Source of the DNA: a virus
Strand: one strand, 5' to 3'
DNA length: 52,283 nucleotides
IMG/VR virus record: IMGVR_UViG_3300006121_000010
Span: 1-52,283 of that record
The position numbers and the translations under genes are program-made. This document shows positions 1-7,206 of this stretch, piece after piece; position 1 is the first letter of the stretch, and each line of letters starts with the position of its first letter. The notes beneath the pieces were generated by a model. The model was not told where the DNA came from, made no database searches, and saw only the letters and a program-made list of their open reading frames with translations.

Positions 1-51
1 ACCAATTTTCCATATTATTTGTGAGTCATCGGAACACAAGGAGACTTGAAA

Positions 52-453
52 ATGCTTACTCTTGTTGATATTGATCGTCTGACCAACTCGCATGATGGTT
101 CTATCTATTCGGACCTCTACAAGGACGTTTATGGTTTTCGTCCTCGCGGCCATACGTTTGCTTCCGTGGAAGAGTTTGACACTGAGGTTAAGAGTCTTTC
201 CGCCCGCCTTTCCCAGATCATTGGCGAGGAAGCGGCACAGCAAGCAAAGAACTGGGATCGCTTCCTTGCCCGCGTGTTTGAAGTTCGTGACACTGTGGTT
301 CAGACCACTACCGAAGATGCCATCTACATCATTGCTGATGCGGAAGGTATCACCACCGACGAACTCAAGTTCTATGGTTGGGAAATTCTTGAGCATGAAC
401 TGAACCTCAAATATGGTTCTATCAAGGCTTATCTTGCGGAAGGAGTAAATTAA
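52..453 (+). CDS. Conserved phage protein of unknown function
   Basis: A 133-residue soluble, acidic protein without signal peptide or membrane segment. The ATG at 52 is preferred over an in-frame TTG at 46 because the AAGGAG at 38-43 is correctly spaced from 52 and too close to 46. The segment near residues 18-33 (SDLYKDVYGFRPRG) resembles a family of small proteins I recall from many tailed phages, but no function is known to me. The stop codon overlaps the next start (TAATG), so the two genes are probably translationally coupled. The gene is probably early or middle, but its promoter lies outside the window. Confidence 0.75.
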   Translation: MLTLVDIDRLTNSHDGSIYSDLYKDVYGFRPRGHTFASVEEFDTEVKSLSARLSQIIGEEAAQQAKNWDRFLARVFEVRDTVVQTTTEDAIYIIADAEGITTDELKFYGWEILEHELNLKYGSIKAYLAEGVN

Positions 454-671
454 TGGACACGCCTGGCCAATATGATTTTGAAAATTTCGCAAAATTGTTT
501 AGTATTTTGAAATGTCGGTTCAAAGATCAGGATAATCCCGATCTTGCTGCGTTTGTCTATATTGCAGCCTTGGTGCCATCATATGTGCCATCTGACGTAT
601 TGAAGTTTCATGTTGAGTTTAATCAAAAGGCTGTATTAGACGAGACCATCAAACAGCAAGCAAAATGGTAA
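453..671 (+). CDS. Small unknown protein
   Basis: A 72-residue protein that starts on the A of the preceding stop codon, with a GGAAGGA ribosome binding site inside the end of the upstream gene. The sequence is hydrophobic in the middle (residues about 30-50) but has no clear membrane helix or motif. I do not recognise it. The coupled start and good ribosome binding site are the main evidence that it is real. Confidence 0.6.
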   Translation: MDTPGQYDFENFAKLFSILKCRFKDQDNPDLAAFVYIAALVPSYVPSDVLKFHVEFNQKAVLDETIKQQAKW

Positions 672-678
672 ATTTAAT

Positions 679-1008
679 ATGACCAACCCTAAAGTTACTA
701 TTAGACCAAATGGAACCAAGGAATGGTGGGTAAAAGGTCAGCTTCATCGCGAAGATGGACCTGCTATTGAATTTATAGATGGACATAAACAATGGTGGGT
801 AAAAGGTCAGCTTCATCGCGAAGATGGACCTGCTATTGAATTTACAGATGGTCAGAAGGAATGGTATCTGAATGGCAAACTCCATCGCGAAGATGGACCC
901 GCAGTTGAACGTGCAGATGGTTCCAAGTGGTGGTATCTAAATGGCAAGGAAGTAGATCAACTTGTTTTTTGGGTCACTACCAAGGAACGAATGAAGGTAA
1001 AATCATGA
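679..1008 (+). CDS. HREDGPA-repeat protein (MORN-like), 3 repeats
   Basis: A 109-residue protein built from 23-residue repeats of the form W-(Y/W)-x-x-G-(K/Q)-L-HREDGPA-x-E-x-x-D-G. Three copies are followed by a partial unit and a C-terminal cap (DQLVFWVTTKER). The DNA repeats with a period of 69 bases (copies begin near 722 and 791). The repeat is of the MORN-variant type often seen in phage and bacterial proteins, sometimes in antitoxin-like or phage-defence contexts; no function can be assigned. A longer paralogue with five repeats and the same cap lies at 27694-28167, so the family expands by repeat gain and loss. The last codons overlap the next start. Confidence 0.75.
   Translation: MTNPKVTIRPNGTKEWWVKGQLHREDGPAIEFIDGHKQWWVKGQLHREDGPAIEFTDGQKEWYLNGKLHREDGPAVERADGSKWWYLNGKEVDQLVFWVTTKERMKVKS
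722..930 (+). repeat. 69-bp in-frame tandem repeats
   Basis: Direct repeats with a period of 69 bases encode the HREDGPA units. The first two copies (from about 722 and 791) are almost identical in DNA over more than 55 bases. The third is diverged and closer to the copies in the paralogue near 27.8 kb. Confidence 0.8.
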
Positions 1009-1310
1009 ACATGGATGTAAATCAAAGACAGCTATTGATCAGTAAAAGCGATGATCTTTTTGATATTCTGCGTGATGAACAGGTTACCTTGTCCACTGCA
1101 GAATTGATTGAATTCAAAATAAATTTAGATATCTCCCCTTTATATAAGCTTCCTTTATTGAATATGTTTAAATTCGAGAGTTGTTTATTTACTAAAAATG
1201 GCAGTGAAGTAATAGCGCGTTATAACACATGGGAAAAGGCAGTTAAGGGACACCAGTTTCTTTCTGAAAAATATGGATTGACAATTCATGAAGAATATGT
1301 TATACCATAG
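1005..1310 (+). CDS. Small conserved phage-type protein
   Basis: A 101-residue protein. The reading frame is open back to 927, but the ATG at 1005 overlaps the upstream stop (ATGA) and follows an AAGG at 994-997, so it is preferred. The C-terminal part (ARYNTWEKAVKGHQFL) has the pattern of short phage proteins in which a strand-rich core is followed by an E-(E/K)-A-V-x-G-H helix. Function unknown. Confidence 0.6.
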   Translation: MNMDVNQRQLLISKSDDLFDILRDEQVTLSTAELIEFKINLDISPLYKLPLLNMFKFESCLFTKNGSEVIARYNTWEKAVKGHQFLSEKYGLTIHEEYVIP

Positions 1311-1312
1311 CT

Positions 1313-1825
1313 ATGATTGTGGATAGTTTTGGACAACAGGTATATACTGAACAAGACCTTTGTGACTTATATTTAACTAACCCCGACATTGAACTCAAAA
1401 ATGTTCTCGTTGCAGAGCAGATTAAGTTTGATGTCGCGCTTGATTTAGTTAAAGTCCCAACACTGAAACAGTATGATGTAAATGATCTTGATCTTACGAT
1501 TGAAGAGTTTGATCGGCGCGCGCGCAACAAATGGTTCATTCCAAACGACTATCGCGATTTTGATATTGCAAAATTTGTATTAGATCAATGCGCAGATGAA
1601 ACAGAATTGCAAAGAGCAGGAGAAGAACTTCTGCTATATCAAGAACGCGATATGTTCATGCTTTTAAGATATCTCAAATATCTTGTTGACACCATGCGTC
1701 AAAACAACATTGTATGGGGCGTTGGGCGCGGCTCCAGCGTAAGCAGTTTTGTTTTATATTTGATCGGAGTGCATCGCATTAATTCACTGTACTACGATCT
1801 TTCCGCAGATGAATTTTTCAAATAG
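1313..1825 (+). CDS. DnaE-like fragment protein (Pol III alpha palm-entry motif)
   Basis: A 170-residue protein whose C-terminal third (GVGRGSSVSSFVLYLIGVH, then I-N-S-L-Y-Y-D-L) matches the GPGRGSAAGSLVAY segment of bacterial DNA polymerase III alpha (DnaE), the start of its palm. The PHP domain, the catalytic aspartates and everything downstream are absent, so it cannot be a polymerase. The N-terminal two thirds are acidic and helical (about residues 40-130) and include R-A-R-N-K-W-F-I-P. I recall stand-alone proteins of this kind in other T4-like phages, so it is probably a stable gene rather than a ruin. It may bind or poison host DnaE partners (inference). No obvious ribosome binding site precedes the start. 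Confidence 0.65.
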   Translation: MIVDSFGQQVYTEQDLCDLYLTNPDIELKNVLVAEQIKFDVALDLVKVPTLKQYDVNDLDLTIEEFDRRARNKWFIPNDYRDFDIAKFVLDQCADETELQRAGEELLLYQERDMFMLLRYLKYLVDTMRQNNIVWGVGRGSSVSSFVLYLIGVHRINSLYYDLSADEFFK

Positions 1826-1865
1826 CAGTGTTTCTGAATATAAATACAAGACAGAGGAGATTAAA

Positions 1866-2222
1866 ATGGCACAATATAGAACAGCACAGGGAAAGAGTTT
1901 AGATATGGCAGCACTCGCAGCCAGAAATGAGCGCGTTCGTGCAGTTGGGAATATGCCCGTAAATGCAAGAGGCGATACTATTGACTCACAGGGAAAAATC
2001 ATCTTACCAGTGACACAGGCAACTTCGGAAGCATATAAAAGAACAGTAGCAGACCGTGCAGTAAATAATGTATCAAAAAATACGACACCCAACTATCCAG
2101 CAACAGTTGATTCAATTGAAGAATTTACTGCCGATGATCTTGGGTTTGATGATGCAGATTCAATTGAAATTGAAACGATTAAAGCACAAGAATTAAAAAC
2201 CACAAGTAGAAAAACTAAGTAA
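1866..2222 (+). CDS. Conserved T4-like phage protein upstream of co-chaperonin
   Basis: A 118-residue protein. The frame is open from 1809, but the ATG at 1866 follows a strong GAGGAG (1854-1859) and avoids overlap with the upstream gene. It has a basic, glutamine/alanine-rich N-terminus, then NMPVNARGDTID, a motif I recall from proteins of several T4-like phages, and a C-terminal acidic stretch ending in a lysine-rich tail. No enzymatic motif is visible. It lies two bases before the GroES-like gene and is likely co-transcribed with it. Confidence 0.65.
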   Translation: MAQYRTAQGKSLDMAALAARNERVRAVGNMPVNARGDTIDSQGKIILPVTQATSEAYKRTVADRAVNNVSKNTTPNYPATVDSIEEFTADDLGFDDADSIEIETIKAQELKTTSRKTK

Positions 2223-2224
2223 GT

Positions 2225-2596
2225 ATGGCAAACGCAGTACACATTACTAAATCTAAAATTAATAGTAAAACATTTAAAGCAACAAAAGGAACCATCTTAG
2301 TTCATGGGATGGATTTCAATGAAAGAATCACTCATTCAGGAATTATTCTTCCTGATGATGATATGAAGAGTGCTGGAATTAGGCCGCGATGGGCGCAAGT
2401 CTATGCGGTAGGTTCCGACATTCAAGATGTAAATGTAGATGATTATATTATGATAGCACACGGTCGCTGGTCAAGAGGTCAAGCAATTGAAGATGAGACC
2501 GGCGAGAAAGTAATCCGTAAAGTAGACCCTAAAGATATATTATTAATAAGTGATACTAAAATAGACGATTACACATTAAGTGATAAAGCAATTTAA
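2225..2596 (+). CDS. 31: GroES/gp31-like co-chaperonin
   Basis: A 123-residue protein with the GroES fold layout. An N-terminal beta segment (TKGTILVHGMDF, about residues 19-30) is followed by a mobile loop with the hydrophobic GroEL-binding tripeptide (SGIILPDDD, about 37-45), then RPRWAQVYAVG and a C-terminal VDPKDILLISD. T4 gp31 and related phage proteins replace host GroES on GroEL and allow folding of the major capsid protein; the same role is inferred here. The length is close to gp31 (111 residues). It begins two bases after the upstream stop. A promoter-containing gap follows. Confidence 0.85.
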   Translation: MANAVHITKSKINSKTFKATKGTILVHGMDFNERITHSGIILPDDDMKSAGIRPRWAQVYAVGSDIQDVNVDDYIMIAHGRWSRGQAIEDETGEKVIRKVDPKDILLISDTKIDDYTLSDKAI

Positions 2597-2678
2597 TAAT
2601 CAATGAGGCATGAATAATGGATTCATGTGTGGACGAAAATATGTGAGACTAAGTAAGTTTCACCCATTACTCATTAAA

Positions 2679-2735
2679 TTTTAGGGAGTGGATAAACATC
2701 TTGGCAGAATTGAAAACTGACCCCACTCCCTAAAA
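2679..2735 (+). other. 13-bp perfect hairpin in a 198-bp intergenic gap
   Basis: The gap between 2597 and 2794 has no convincing gene. It holds a perfect inverted repeat, TTTTAGGGAGTGG at 2679-2691 and its complement at 2723-2735, with a 31-base loop. The 3' arm is followed by A rather than T, so it is not a typical intrinsic terminator. It may be an RNA stability or processing structure, or a small RNA. A 24-codon ORF (2610-2684) after a GAGG is visible but unconvincing. Confidence 0.6.
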
Positions 2736-2738
2736 AAC

Positions 2739-2767
2739 TTGATATTTTCCTTAACATAGTATATTAT
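2739..2767 (+). promoter_or_regulatory. Sigma70-type promoter before the clamp loader gene
   Basis: TTGATA at 2739-2744 and TATTAT at 2762-2767 with a 17-base spacer. The start codon at 2795 lies 27 bases downstream. Confidence 0.55.
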
Positions 2768-2794
2768 ATAAACTCAAATAAATGAAAGTAGACA

Positions 2795-3721
2795 ATGAAA
2801 CAAAAACTTTGGGTTGAGGCTTACAGACCTACGTCTGTAAATGATTACGTATTTGTTAATGAACAACAGCAGAAGCAGGTAGAACATTGGATCGCAGAAG
2901 GCATTATTCCACACCTGCTTCTTTCTGGTAATCCGGGCACTGGCAAAACTACGCTTGCTAAAGTTCTTATTAAGGAACTTGGTGTAGAGGAATATGATGT
3001 CCTTGAAATTAATGCGTCACGTGAAAATGGTATTGATTTCCTTCGTGATAAAATCAATGGTTTTGTGCAGACTATGCCATTCGGTAAATTCAAGGTCGTT
3101 TTACTAGACGAAGCCGACTATTTGACGCAGGCATCACAGGCTGCATTACGTAATGACATGGAAGCATATGCTGATACCGTGCGTTACATTTTAACTTGTA
3201 ACTATGAACACAAGATCATTCCTGCATTACGTGAAAGCCGTTGCTACAAGTTTCATATTGCCAAGCCCGATATGACTGACTTTACCACCCGTGCTGCCAC
3301 TGTGCTGCTCACCGAGGGCGTTGAATTTGATTTAGATGATTTGGACACTTATGTTCGTAGCTGCTATCCTGACCTACGAAAATGCCTCAATCAATTGCAG
3401 CAGAATTCTACGAGTGGGACGCTGAGCAAACCGCAGTCAACCGGTAGTGGAGAAGACGAACTTCTGATGGTAGCCACGGAACTTTTTAAGTCTGGAAACA
3501 TTCTTGAAGGTCGTCAGCAGTTGTTGCAATACATTTCATTGTATCCTACACGTATTGAGGATTTGGTTCGCTGGGCATATGATAATCTTGATCTATGGGG
3601 AAAGACTAACGAACAAAAAGATGCAGCAATCATTACTATTCGGAACACACTAGCAAATTTGCCACTAGTGGGAATTCCTGAAATAAGCATTGCTGCTATG
3701 ATGGTAGAACTCACTGCCTAA
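2795..3721 (+). CDS. 44: Sliding clamp loader large subunit (gp44-like AAA+ ATPase)
   Basis: A 308-residue AAA+ protein of the RFC/gp44 type. It has a clamp-loader N-terminus (WVEAYRPTSVNDYV), Walker A SGNPGTGKT (residues 44-52), Walker B VVLLDEAD (101-108), sensor 1 (ILTCNY, about 132-137) and the SRC arginine-finger motif (148-150). T4 gp44 is 319 residues. In T4 four gp44 subunits and one gp62 load the gp45 clamp at primer ends; the gp45 homologue is at 40087-40818. No gp62 homologue is recognisable next to it; it may lie outside the window or be too diverged. It has its own sigma70-type promoter. Confidence 0.92.
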   Translation: MKQKLWVEAYRPTSVNDYVFVNEQQQKQVEHWIAEGIIPHLLLSGNPGTGKTTLAKVLIKELGVEEYDVLEINASRENGIDFLRDKINGFVQTMPFGKFKVVLLDEADYLTQASQAALRNDMEAYADTVRYILTCNYEHKIIPALRESRCYKFHIAKPDMTDFTTRAATVLLTEGVEFDLDDLDTYVRSCYPDLRKCLNQLQQNSTSGTLSKPQSTGSGEDELLMVATELFKSGNILEGRQQLLQYISLYPTRIEDLVRWAYDNLDLWGKTNEQKDAAIITIRNTLANLPLVGIPEISIAAMMVELTA

Positions 3722-3735
3722 ATTTGGTTTCCAGT

Positions 3736-4044
3736 ATGATCTATCTAGGTGCAAGCATTCGTTGGCCATGGTTTAAAGGCTATAAAAGTATTTATGATGA
3801 CTATTTGTATAAGTCATGGAGCGTGTCCAAGAACAAAACTCTTGAACTACAGGTTAGTAAAGGTGGCGATGACCTTATAGGGTTTATGTTTAGTTGGAGT
3901 ATGCGACGGGATCATGCAGGACTAGACATTGAGGTTTCGCTGTTCCGCCGTTTTATCCTTATCTCATTCCATGACAACCGACACTGGAATGATAATACAA
4001 GCCGCTATATCAACTATGATGATCCAGAAGAAGTTAAGGAGTAA
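3736..4044 (+). CDS. Conserved phage protein of unknown function
   Basis: A 102-residue protein rich in tryptophan, arginine and histidine. The ATG at 3736 is chosen; an in-frame TTG at 3724 would add four residues, and neither has a clear ribosome binding site. The body reads like a compact beta-rich domain containing SIRWPWFKGYKS, then K-L-E-L-Q-V, then RRDHAGLDIEV and a C-terminal SFHDNRHWND. I recall such DHAGL and DNRHWN patterns from proteins of unknown function in many phages. It could in principle occupy the gp62 slot after gp44, but I see no similarity to gp62. Confidence 0.65.
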   Translation: MIYLGASIRWPWFKGYKSIYDDYLYKSWSVSKNKTLELQVSKGGDDLIGFMFSWSMRRDHAGLDIEVSLFRRFILISFHDNRHWNDNTSRYINYDDPEEVKE

Positions 4045-4049
4045 TATGA

Positions 4050-4334
4050 ATGAGATATCTTGTAGTAAATTTTTTAAGAAAAAATAACGGCAGAATTGAT
4101 GAAATCGTTTCTGTTTCCAAAGACGTAACACCACGCGTCAAAGAAAATTCTAATGTCATTGTTGATTTTGGAACTAAGACTATCGTTAAGTCGGTAATTG
4201 AAGGTAAGGAACATGACGCTGATTTTGATAAACTTCGGGAATACTATTTGAAGATTTATCCTAATCTAATCGGTCAACTTGATAGGGAGGCTCCTATCAC
4301 CATGGCTGAACAGAAAAGTGGTAAGAAGAAATGA
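4050..4334 (+). CDS. Conserved small T4-like phage protein
   Basis: A 94-residue protein starting at an ATG eight bases after AAGGAG. It begins MRYLVVNFLRKNNGRIDE and continues with strand-forming segments (VIVDFGTKTIVKSVIEG) and a helix ending in a lysine-rich tail. I recall similar MRYL(I/V)V-type proteins in cyanophage-like T4 relatives, where they are unassigned. It ends just before a convergent terminator-like hairpin. Confidence 0.65.
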   Translation: MRYLVVNFLRKNNGRIDEIVSVSKDVTPRVKENSNVIVDFGTKTIVKSVIEGKEHDADFDKLREYYLKIYPNLIGQLDREAPITMAEQKSGKKK

Positions 4335-4361
4335 TTGAAAAGAATTAATTAAATAATTAAG

Positions 4362-4388
4362 TAACAGAACTCCTGTTAATTTTATTTT
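4362..4388 (+). terminator. Intrinsic terminator between convergent genes
   Basis: TAACAG (4362-4367), loop AACTC, CTGTTA (4373-4378), followed by ATTTTATTTT. It lies in the 47-base gap between the plus-strand gene ending at 4334 and the minus-strand gene ending at 4382. Confidence 0.55.
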
Positions 4389-5041
4389 GCCCAATTCCAA
4401 TTATTACTATTTTTTCTTTGCTTTTTAGATTTTTGCTGTCTTCTAAGTCGTTCTAAAAGTGCTCTTGTGGAACAATTATTTAATTTGGCAGCTTCAATTA
4501 CGGATTCATATAAAGTTCCATCTGGACCAATACATGAATTTTTTGCTAAATTGGTTTTTTTACCACCAAAAAATCTTTTGTCCCATGGTCCTCTACCGAG
4601 AACATAATCTGCAGGTTGTGTCCCTTCACTAACATAGATGCAATTTTGCCCATTGTTATACCAACGCAGATTTTGTTCGTTTATGGCAGATTTTCCAAAC
4701 ATCGGATTCAATGGACCCTTTACTTTTTCTGCCATTTTCGGGTCTTTCATCGGGTTTAATTGTCCAGATGCAAAACCATCACCTTCTTCTGGTTTTAGGT
4801 TGGCCCATTCATCACTTTCAACGACGTTCCACAATTCGCTATAATAAAGGCCCCAATGCTTTAATTCTTCAACTGTCAGACACTCTTTAAGAATTTCAGT
4901 AGTGACATCATATCCGTATTTTTTGATATGAGGAATCCAATCATTACCTGATCCCTTATATTTATATGGGTTTTGGACAGTTTTCCCAAGATACTTTAAT
5001 CCGGTTTTGTTGTGGGTTTTTTTGTATAGATAAATAGTCAT
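4382..5041 (-). CDS. GIY-YIG homing endonuclease with NUMOD3-type DNA-binding repeats
   Basis: A 219-residue protein. The GIY-YIG core appears as IYLYKKTH-x3-GLKYLGKT (residues 3-21), followed by YKGSGNDWIPHIKKYG and an acidic helix (TTEILKECLTVEEL). The middle carries two N-P-M-(K/F) units (GQLNPMKDPK and GPLNPMFGKS) typical of NUMOD3 DNA-binding modules, and the C-terminus is a lysine/arginine-rich helix-turn-helix-like region. Free-standing nucleases of this kind cut phage genomes lacking the gene and spread by repair. It is inserted next to phoH on the same strand. A minus-strand late promoter and a nested hairpin lie upstream of its start. Confidence 0.85.
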   Translation of the reverse strand: MTIYLYKKTHNKTGLKYLGKTVQNPYKYKGSGNDWIPHIKKYGYDVTTEILKECLTVEELKHWGLYYSELWNVVESDEWANLKPEEGDGFASGQLNPMKDPKMAEKVKGPLNPMFGKSAINEQNLRWYNNGQNCIYVSEGTQPADYVLGRGPWDKRFFGGKKTNLAKNSCIGPDGTLYESVIEAAKLNNCSTRALLERLRRQQKSKKQRKNSNNWNWAK

Positions 5042-5069
5042 GCTGATTGCTTCTTAATAGCGTTAGATA

Positions 5070-5095
5070 GGGTGGGGACTGCACTCCCGCGACCC
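5070..5095. other. Nested hairpin in the leader of the GIY-YIG gene
   Basis: Outer arms GGGT (5070-5073) and ACCC (5092-5095) enclose inner arms GGGA (5075-5078) and TCCC (5085-5088). It lies in the minus-strand leader between the putative late promoter and the endonuclease start, so it may affect endonuclease mRNA folding or terminate readthrough from the plus strand. Confidence 0.4.
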
Positions 5096-5105
5096 TTATA
5101 TAATG

Positions 5106-5113
5106 TATTTATT
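5106..5113 (-). promoter_or_regulatory. Possible late promoter for the GIY-YIG endonuclease
   Basis: Reads AATAAATA on the minus strand, overlapping the 3' end of phoH and 65 bases upstream of the endonuclease start. T4 homing endonucleases often have their own late promoter, which fits, but the first base differs from the GATAAATA form used elsewhere here. Confidence 0.4.
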
Positions 5114-5894
5114 CTTCTCCATATAGTTTTAAAATATGTGTGATGATTTCATGTCTTCTAATATCTCTATTATCAAATGCGCAAAATGTCATTCCAGGAA
5201 CAGTGTGTGATTGTGCGCGATATATAAGGTCCAACAATCCATTGTCTGGTGTTTTTCTATCTGCCTGCTTGGTATCGCCTGTAATGACTAACTTACTGCC
5301 CTCACCAATTCTAGTCATTATCATTTTCATCAGGTGTGGCGAGCAATTCTGCATTTCGTCACATATGATCCACGCATTTTTAAATGTTCTCCCTCTACAA
5401 AATGCCAAGGGGGCAATCTCGATTATTTGTTCCTTTATCATATATTCTAGTTCAGTGACACTATAATATTCACGCATAACATCAAACAACGGTCTTACCC
5501 AAGGTTCCATTTTTGCGTTTAAATCTCCTGGTAAAAATCCATGTTGTTCTGCGTCCGCAGCTACTGCTGGTCTTGTAAGTAATATTTTATCACAGTCTCC
5601 TTGTCTCATTGCTTTGATTGCTGCTAACATAGCAAGGTATGTCTTTCCGGTTCCCGCTGGCCCACTAACCACTACGATGTCTGTTTCAGGGTCTGTCAAT
5701 GCGATGATATATTTTTCCTGATTTATGCTCTGAGGCACTAACTCTACTGGTTTAGTTTGCTTTTTGGGTTGGGATTGAGTGAAGTCAATAGTCTTTGATT
5801 CTTTAGTGTAAAATACTTTACCTTCAGTTTCTTGATATCTTCTTCCTGATCGGGTGTCTTTTTGTCTAAGGGCGCTTGTTTTGCGTTTAGTCAC
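5109..5894 (-). CDS. phoH: PhoH-like P-loop ATPase
   Basis: A 261-residue protein with a basic, disordered N-terminal 60 residues followed by a PhoH domain: Walker A SGPAGTGKT (77-85), LLTRPAVAADAEQHGFLPGD (105-124), Walker B WIICDEMQN (175-183) and GDTKQAD (206-212). PhoH is a helicase-like RNA-linked ATPase and is frequent in marine and freshwater T4-like phages; its role there is not settled. The start at 5894 follows AGGAGA on the minus strand. The divergent gap to 6067 holds two plus-strand late promoters. Confidence 0.9.
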   Translation of the reverse strand: MTKRKTSALRQKDTRSGRRYQETEGKVFYTKESKTIDFTQSQPKKQTKPVELVPQSINQEKYIIALTDPETDIVVVSGPAGTGKTYLAMLAAIKAMRQGDCDKILLTRPAVAADAEQHGFLPGDLNAKMEPWVRPLFDVMREYYSVTELEYMIKEQIIEIAPLAFCRGRTFKNAWIICDEMQNCSPHLMKMIMTRIGEGSKLVITGDTKQADRKTPDNGLLDLIYRAQSHTVPGMTFCAFDNRDIRRHEIITHILKLYGEE

Positions 5895-6001
5895 GTGGTT
5901 CTCCTAATTTGATACACCATTCTTGAAATACACTTGTATCTCAGACTTACTTAGAGCGGGAAAACGAGTAAACTATCGGCAAGTGTAATTTAGTTTGCTA
6001 A

Positions 6002-6009
6002 GATAAATA
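6002..6009 (+). promoter_or_regulatory. Late promoter (GATAAATA)
   Basis: A T4-like late box in the divergent gap between phoH and the gene at 6067. It is the first of two tandem copies 30 bases apart and likely drives the 6067-8097 late genes. Confidence 0.6.
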
Positions 6010-6031
6010 CTAATCACATTTACACAAAGAT

Positions 6032-6039
6032 GATAAATA
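6032..6039 (+). promoter_or_regulatory. Late promoter (GATAAATA), second copy
   Basis: The second GATAAATA, 27 bases upstream of the ATG at 6067. The 30-base repeat spacing puts both boxes on nearly the same face of the helix. Confidence 0.6.
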
Positions 6040-6066
6040 GTCATAACAAAGTGGATTAATACTTAG

Positions 6067-6657
6067 ATGAGCAGTCTTCCAGCAGATAAATTTTTCAACG
6101 ATGTCAACTTCGTAAGTATTGTTGATACCATCAAAAATGTGTATATGAGTGATGGTGCAATGTCCACATTACTTGATTTTGAGAGATGCTTGGACGAAGC
6201 AGACCTATATGCATACAAAAATTGGATTATTGGCGAATTGGTGGATGGTCCCAAAGTAGGAAGATATTCATGTAAATGTATTTTTATGTGGCCATATAAA
6301 CTTATGCCAGACCCAAGAGGCGCGCTGAGATTAGAGTCCGTGGGGTGTAAAGTTACTTTTGGTAAATCAGAAGTTGAAGTTCCAATAGAAGTCAAAGATT
6401 ATGATGACTTCGTTCCGGGCACACGTTATCCAAAAATGCATAATAGAAAAGTTTGGTTTGTTGAAATTAGAATCCCAATTGAACTTATGAATGACATCAA
6501 GGAAGGATCAATTGACCTTGCTGACCAATCAATTGACTTGTCAGACATTGAAGATGCATACAATGAAGATTTAGACAAAATGGATTCACCAGAAAGTGGT
6601 CCCGATACCATGCAGGATGAAAATCAAAATGTAGGCGCGATGGGAATGCAGGTTTAA
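6067..6657 (+). CDS. Conserved phage late protein, probably structural
   Basis: A 196-residue protein. Residues about 40-140 form a recognisable block: LLDFERCLDEADLYAYKNW, a GELVDGPKVGRY segment, MPDPRGALRL, a GCKVTFGK strand and FVPGTRYPK. I recall this pattern from late-region proteins of various large myophages, without a known function. The C-terminal 50 residues are acidic and low-complexity. Two GATAAATA boxes upstream mark it as late. It is followed after two bases by the next gene, so a virion or assembly role is inferred from position only. Confidence 0.6.
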   Translation: MSSLPADKFFNDVNFVSIVDTIKNVYMSDGAMSTLLDFERCLDEADLYAYKNWIIGELVDGPKVGRYSCKCIFMWPYKLMPDPRGALRLESVGCKVTFGKSEVEVPIEVKDYDDFVPGTRYPKMHNRKVWFVEIRIPIELMNDIKEGSIDLADQSIDLSDIEDAYNEDLDKMDSPESGPDTMQDENQNVGAMGMQV

Positions 6658-6659
6658 TT

Positions 6660-7202
6660 ATGGCTATTATCACTGAAAATTTAGATTTCATGGATATGGA
6701 AGGGCAAATAGCCGACAGAATATCAATTGATGAATACGCTGCAAAAATAGGCAGTGATGCTGATATTGTTACATTGGCTTTTATTGTTCATTCTGAATTG
6801 GCAGCAGATGATTTAGTAACATGGTTTGAACGCGGGTATGATTTTGTGCTTGATGCCAGCGTTAGCGATGGTGAAATTGAACCAGGCAAATATATGGTGT
6901 TTGTAGAAATGGATCGTAGAATGAAAGTTCCTGAGAGAATTTGTAATATTCTTTCTGATCTGGAAACCTTAACCGGATTTAAACTAAAAGATTGGACAGT
7001 TGATATACAAGGAGACGATTATGATGCGGACCCTGAAATTATTGCTAAAAAAATGATTCTCAATCCCAATGAATATAAAACTGCTCGTGAAACAGACGAG
7101 AAGTTAAATGAAATTCGCGAACTGGCAGGTATTGAGCCAATTACTGCCGGTCATACCAATGATGAATACATCAAAAATTTAAAAGCAATGGCAGGAATGT
7201 AA
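6660..7202 (+). CDS. Conserved phage late protein of unknown function
   Basis: A 180-residue acidic protein that begins two bases after the preceding stop in the same late operon. It has several predicted helices and strands (LAFIVHSELAADDLVTWFE, about residues 40-58, and KYMVFVEMDRRMKVP, about 80-94) but no motif I can name. The C-terminal part is helical and ends in an NLKAMAGM tail. It is probably a partner of its neighbours in virion assembly. Confidence 0.55.
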   Translation: MAIITENLDFMDMEGQIADRISIDEYAAKIGSDADIVTLAFIVHSELAADDLVTWFERGYDFVLDASVSDGEIEPGKYMVFVEMDRRMKVPERICNILSDLETLTGFKLKDWTVDIQGDDYDADPEIIAKKMILNPNEYKTARETDEKLNEIRELAGIEPITAGHTNDEYIKNLKAMAGM

Positions 7203-7206
7203 TTAC

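Noticed and set aside
722-930. Regular 69-bp repeats resembling a CRISPR or satellite array
   Set aside because: The repeats are in frame, have no unique spacers and encode HREDGPA protein units.
1809-1865. Longer start for the gene ending at 2222
   Set aside because: It would overlap the upstream gene, while ATG 1866 has an ideal GAGGAG.
2679-2735. Intrinsic terminator after the co-chaperonin gene
   Set aside because: The stem is followed by A-rich, not T-rich, sequence and the loop is very long.
3736-4044. gp62 clamp-loader small subunit
   Set aside because: The position after gp44 is suggestive, but no gp62-like sequence feature was found.
5070-5095. A tRNA or tRNA fragment near phoH
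   Set aside because: Only two nested short stems are present; there is no cloverleaf, T-arm or CCA-like end. No tRNA gene was recognised anywhere in the window.
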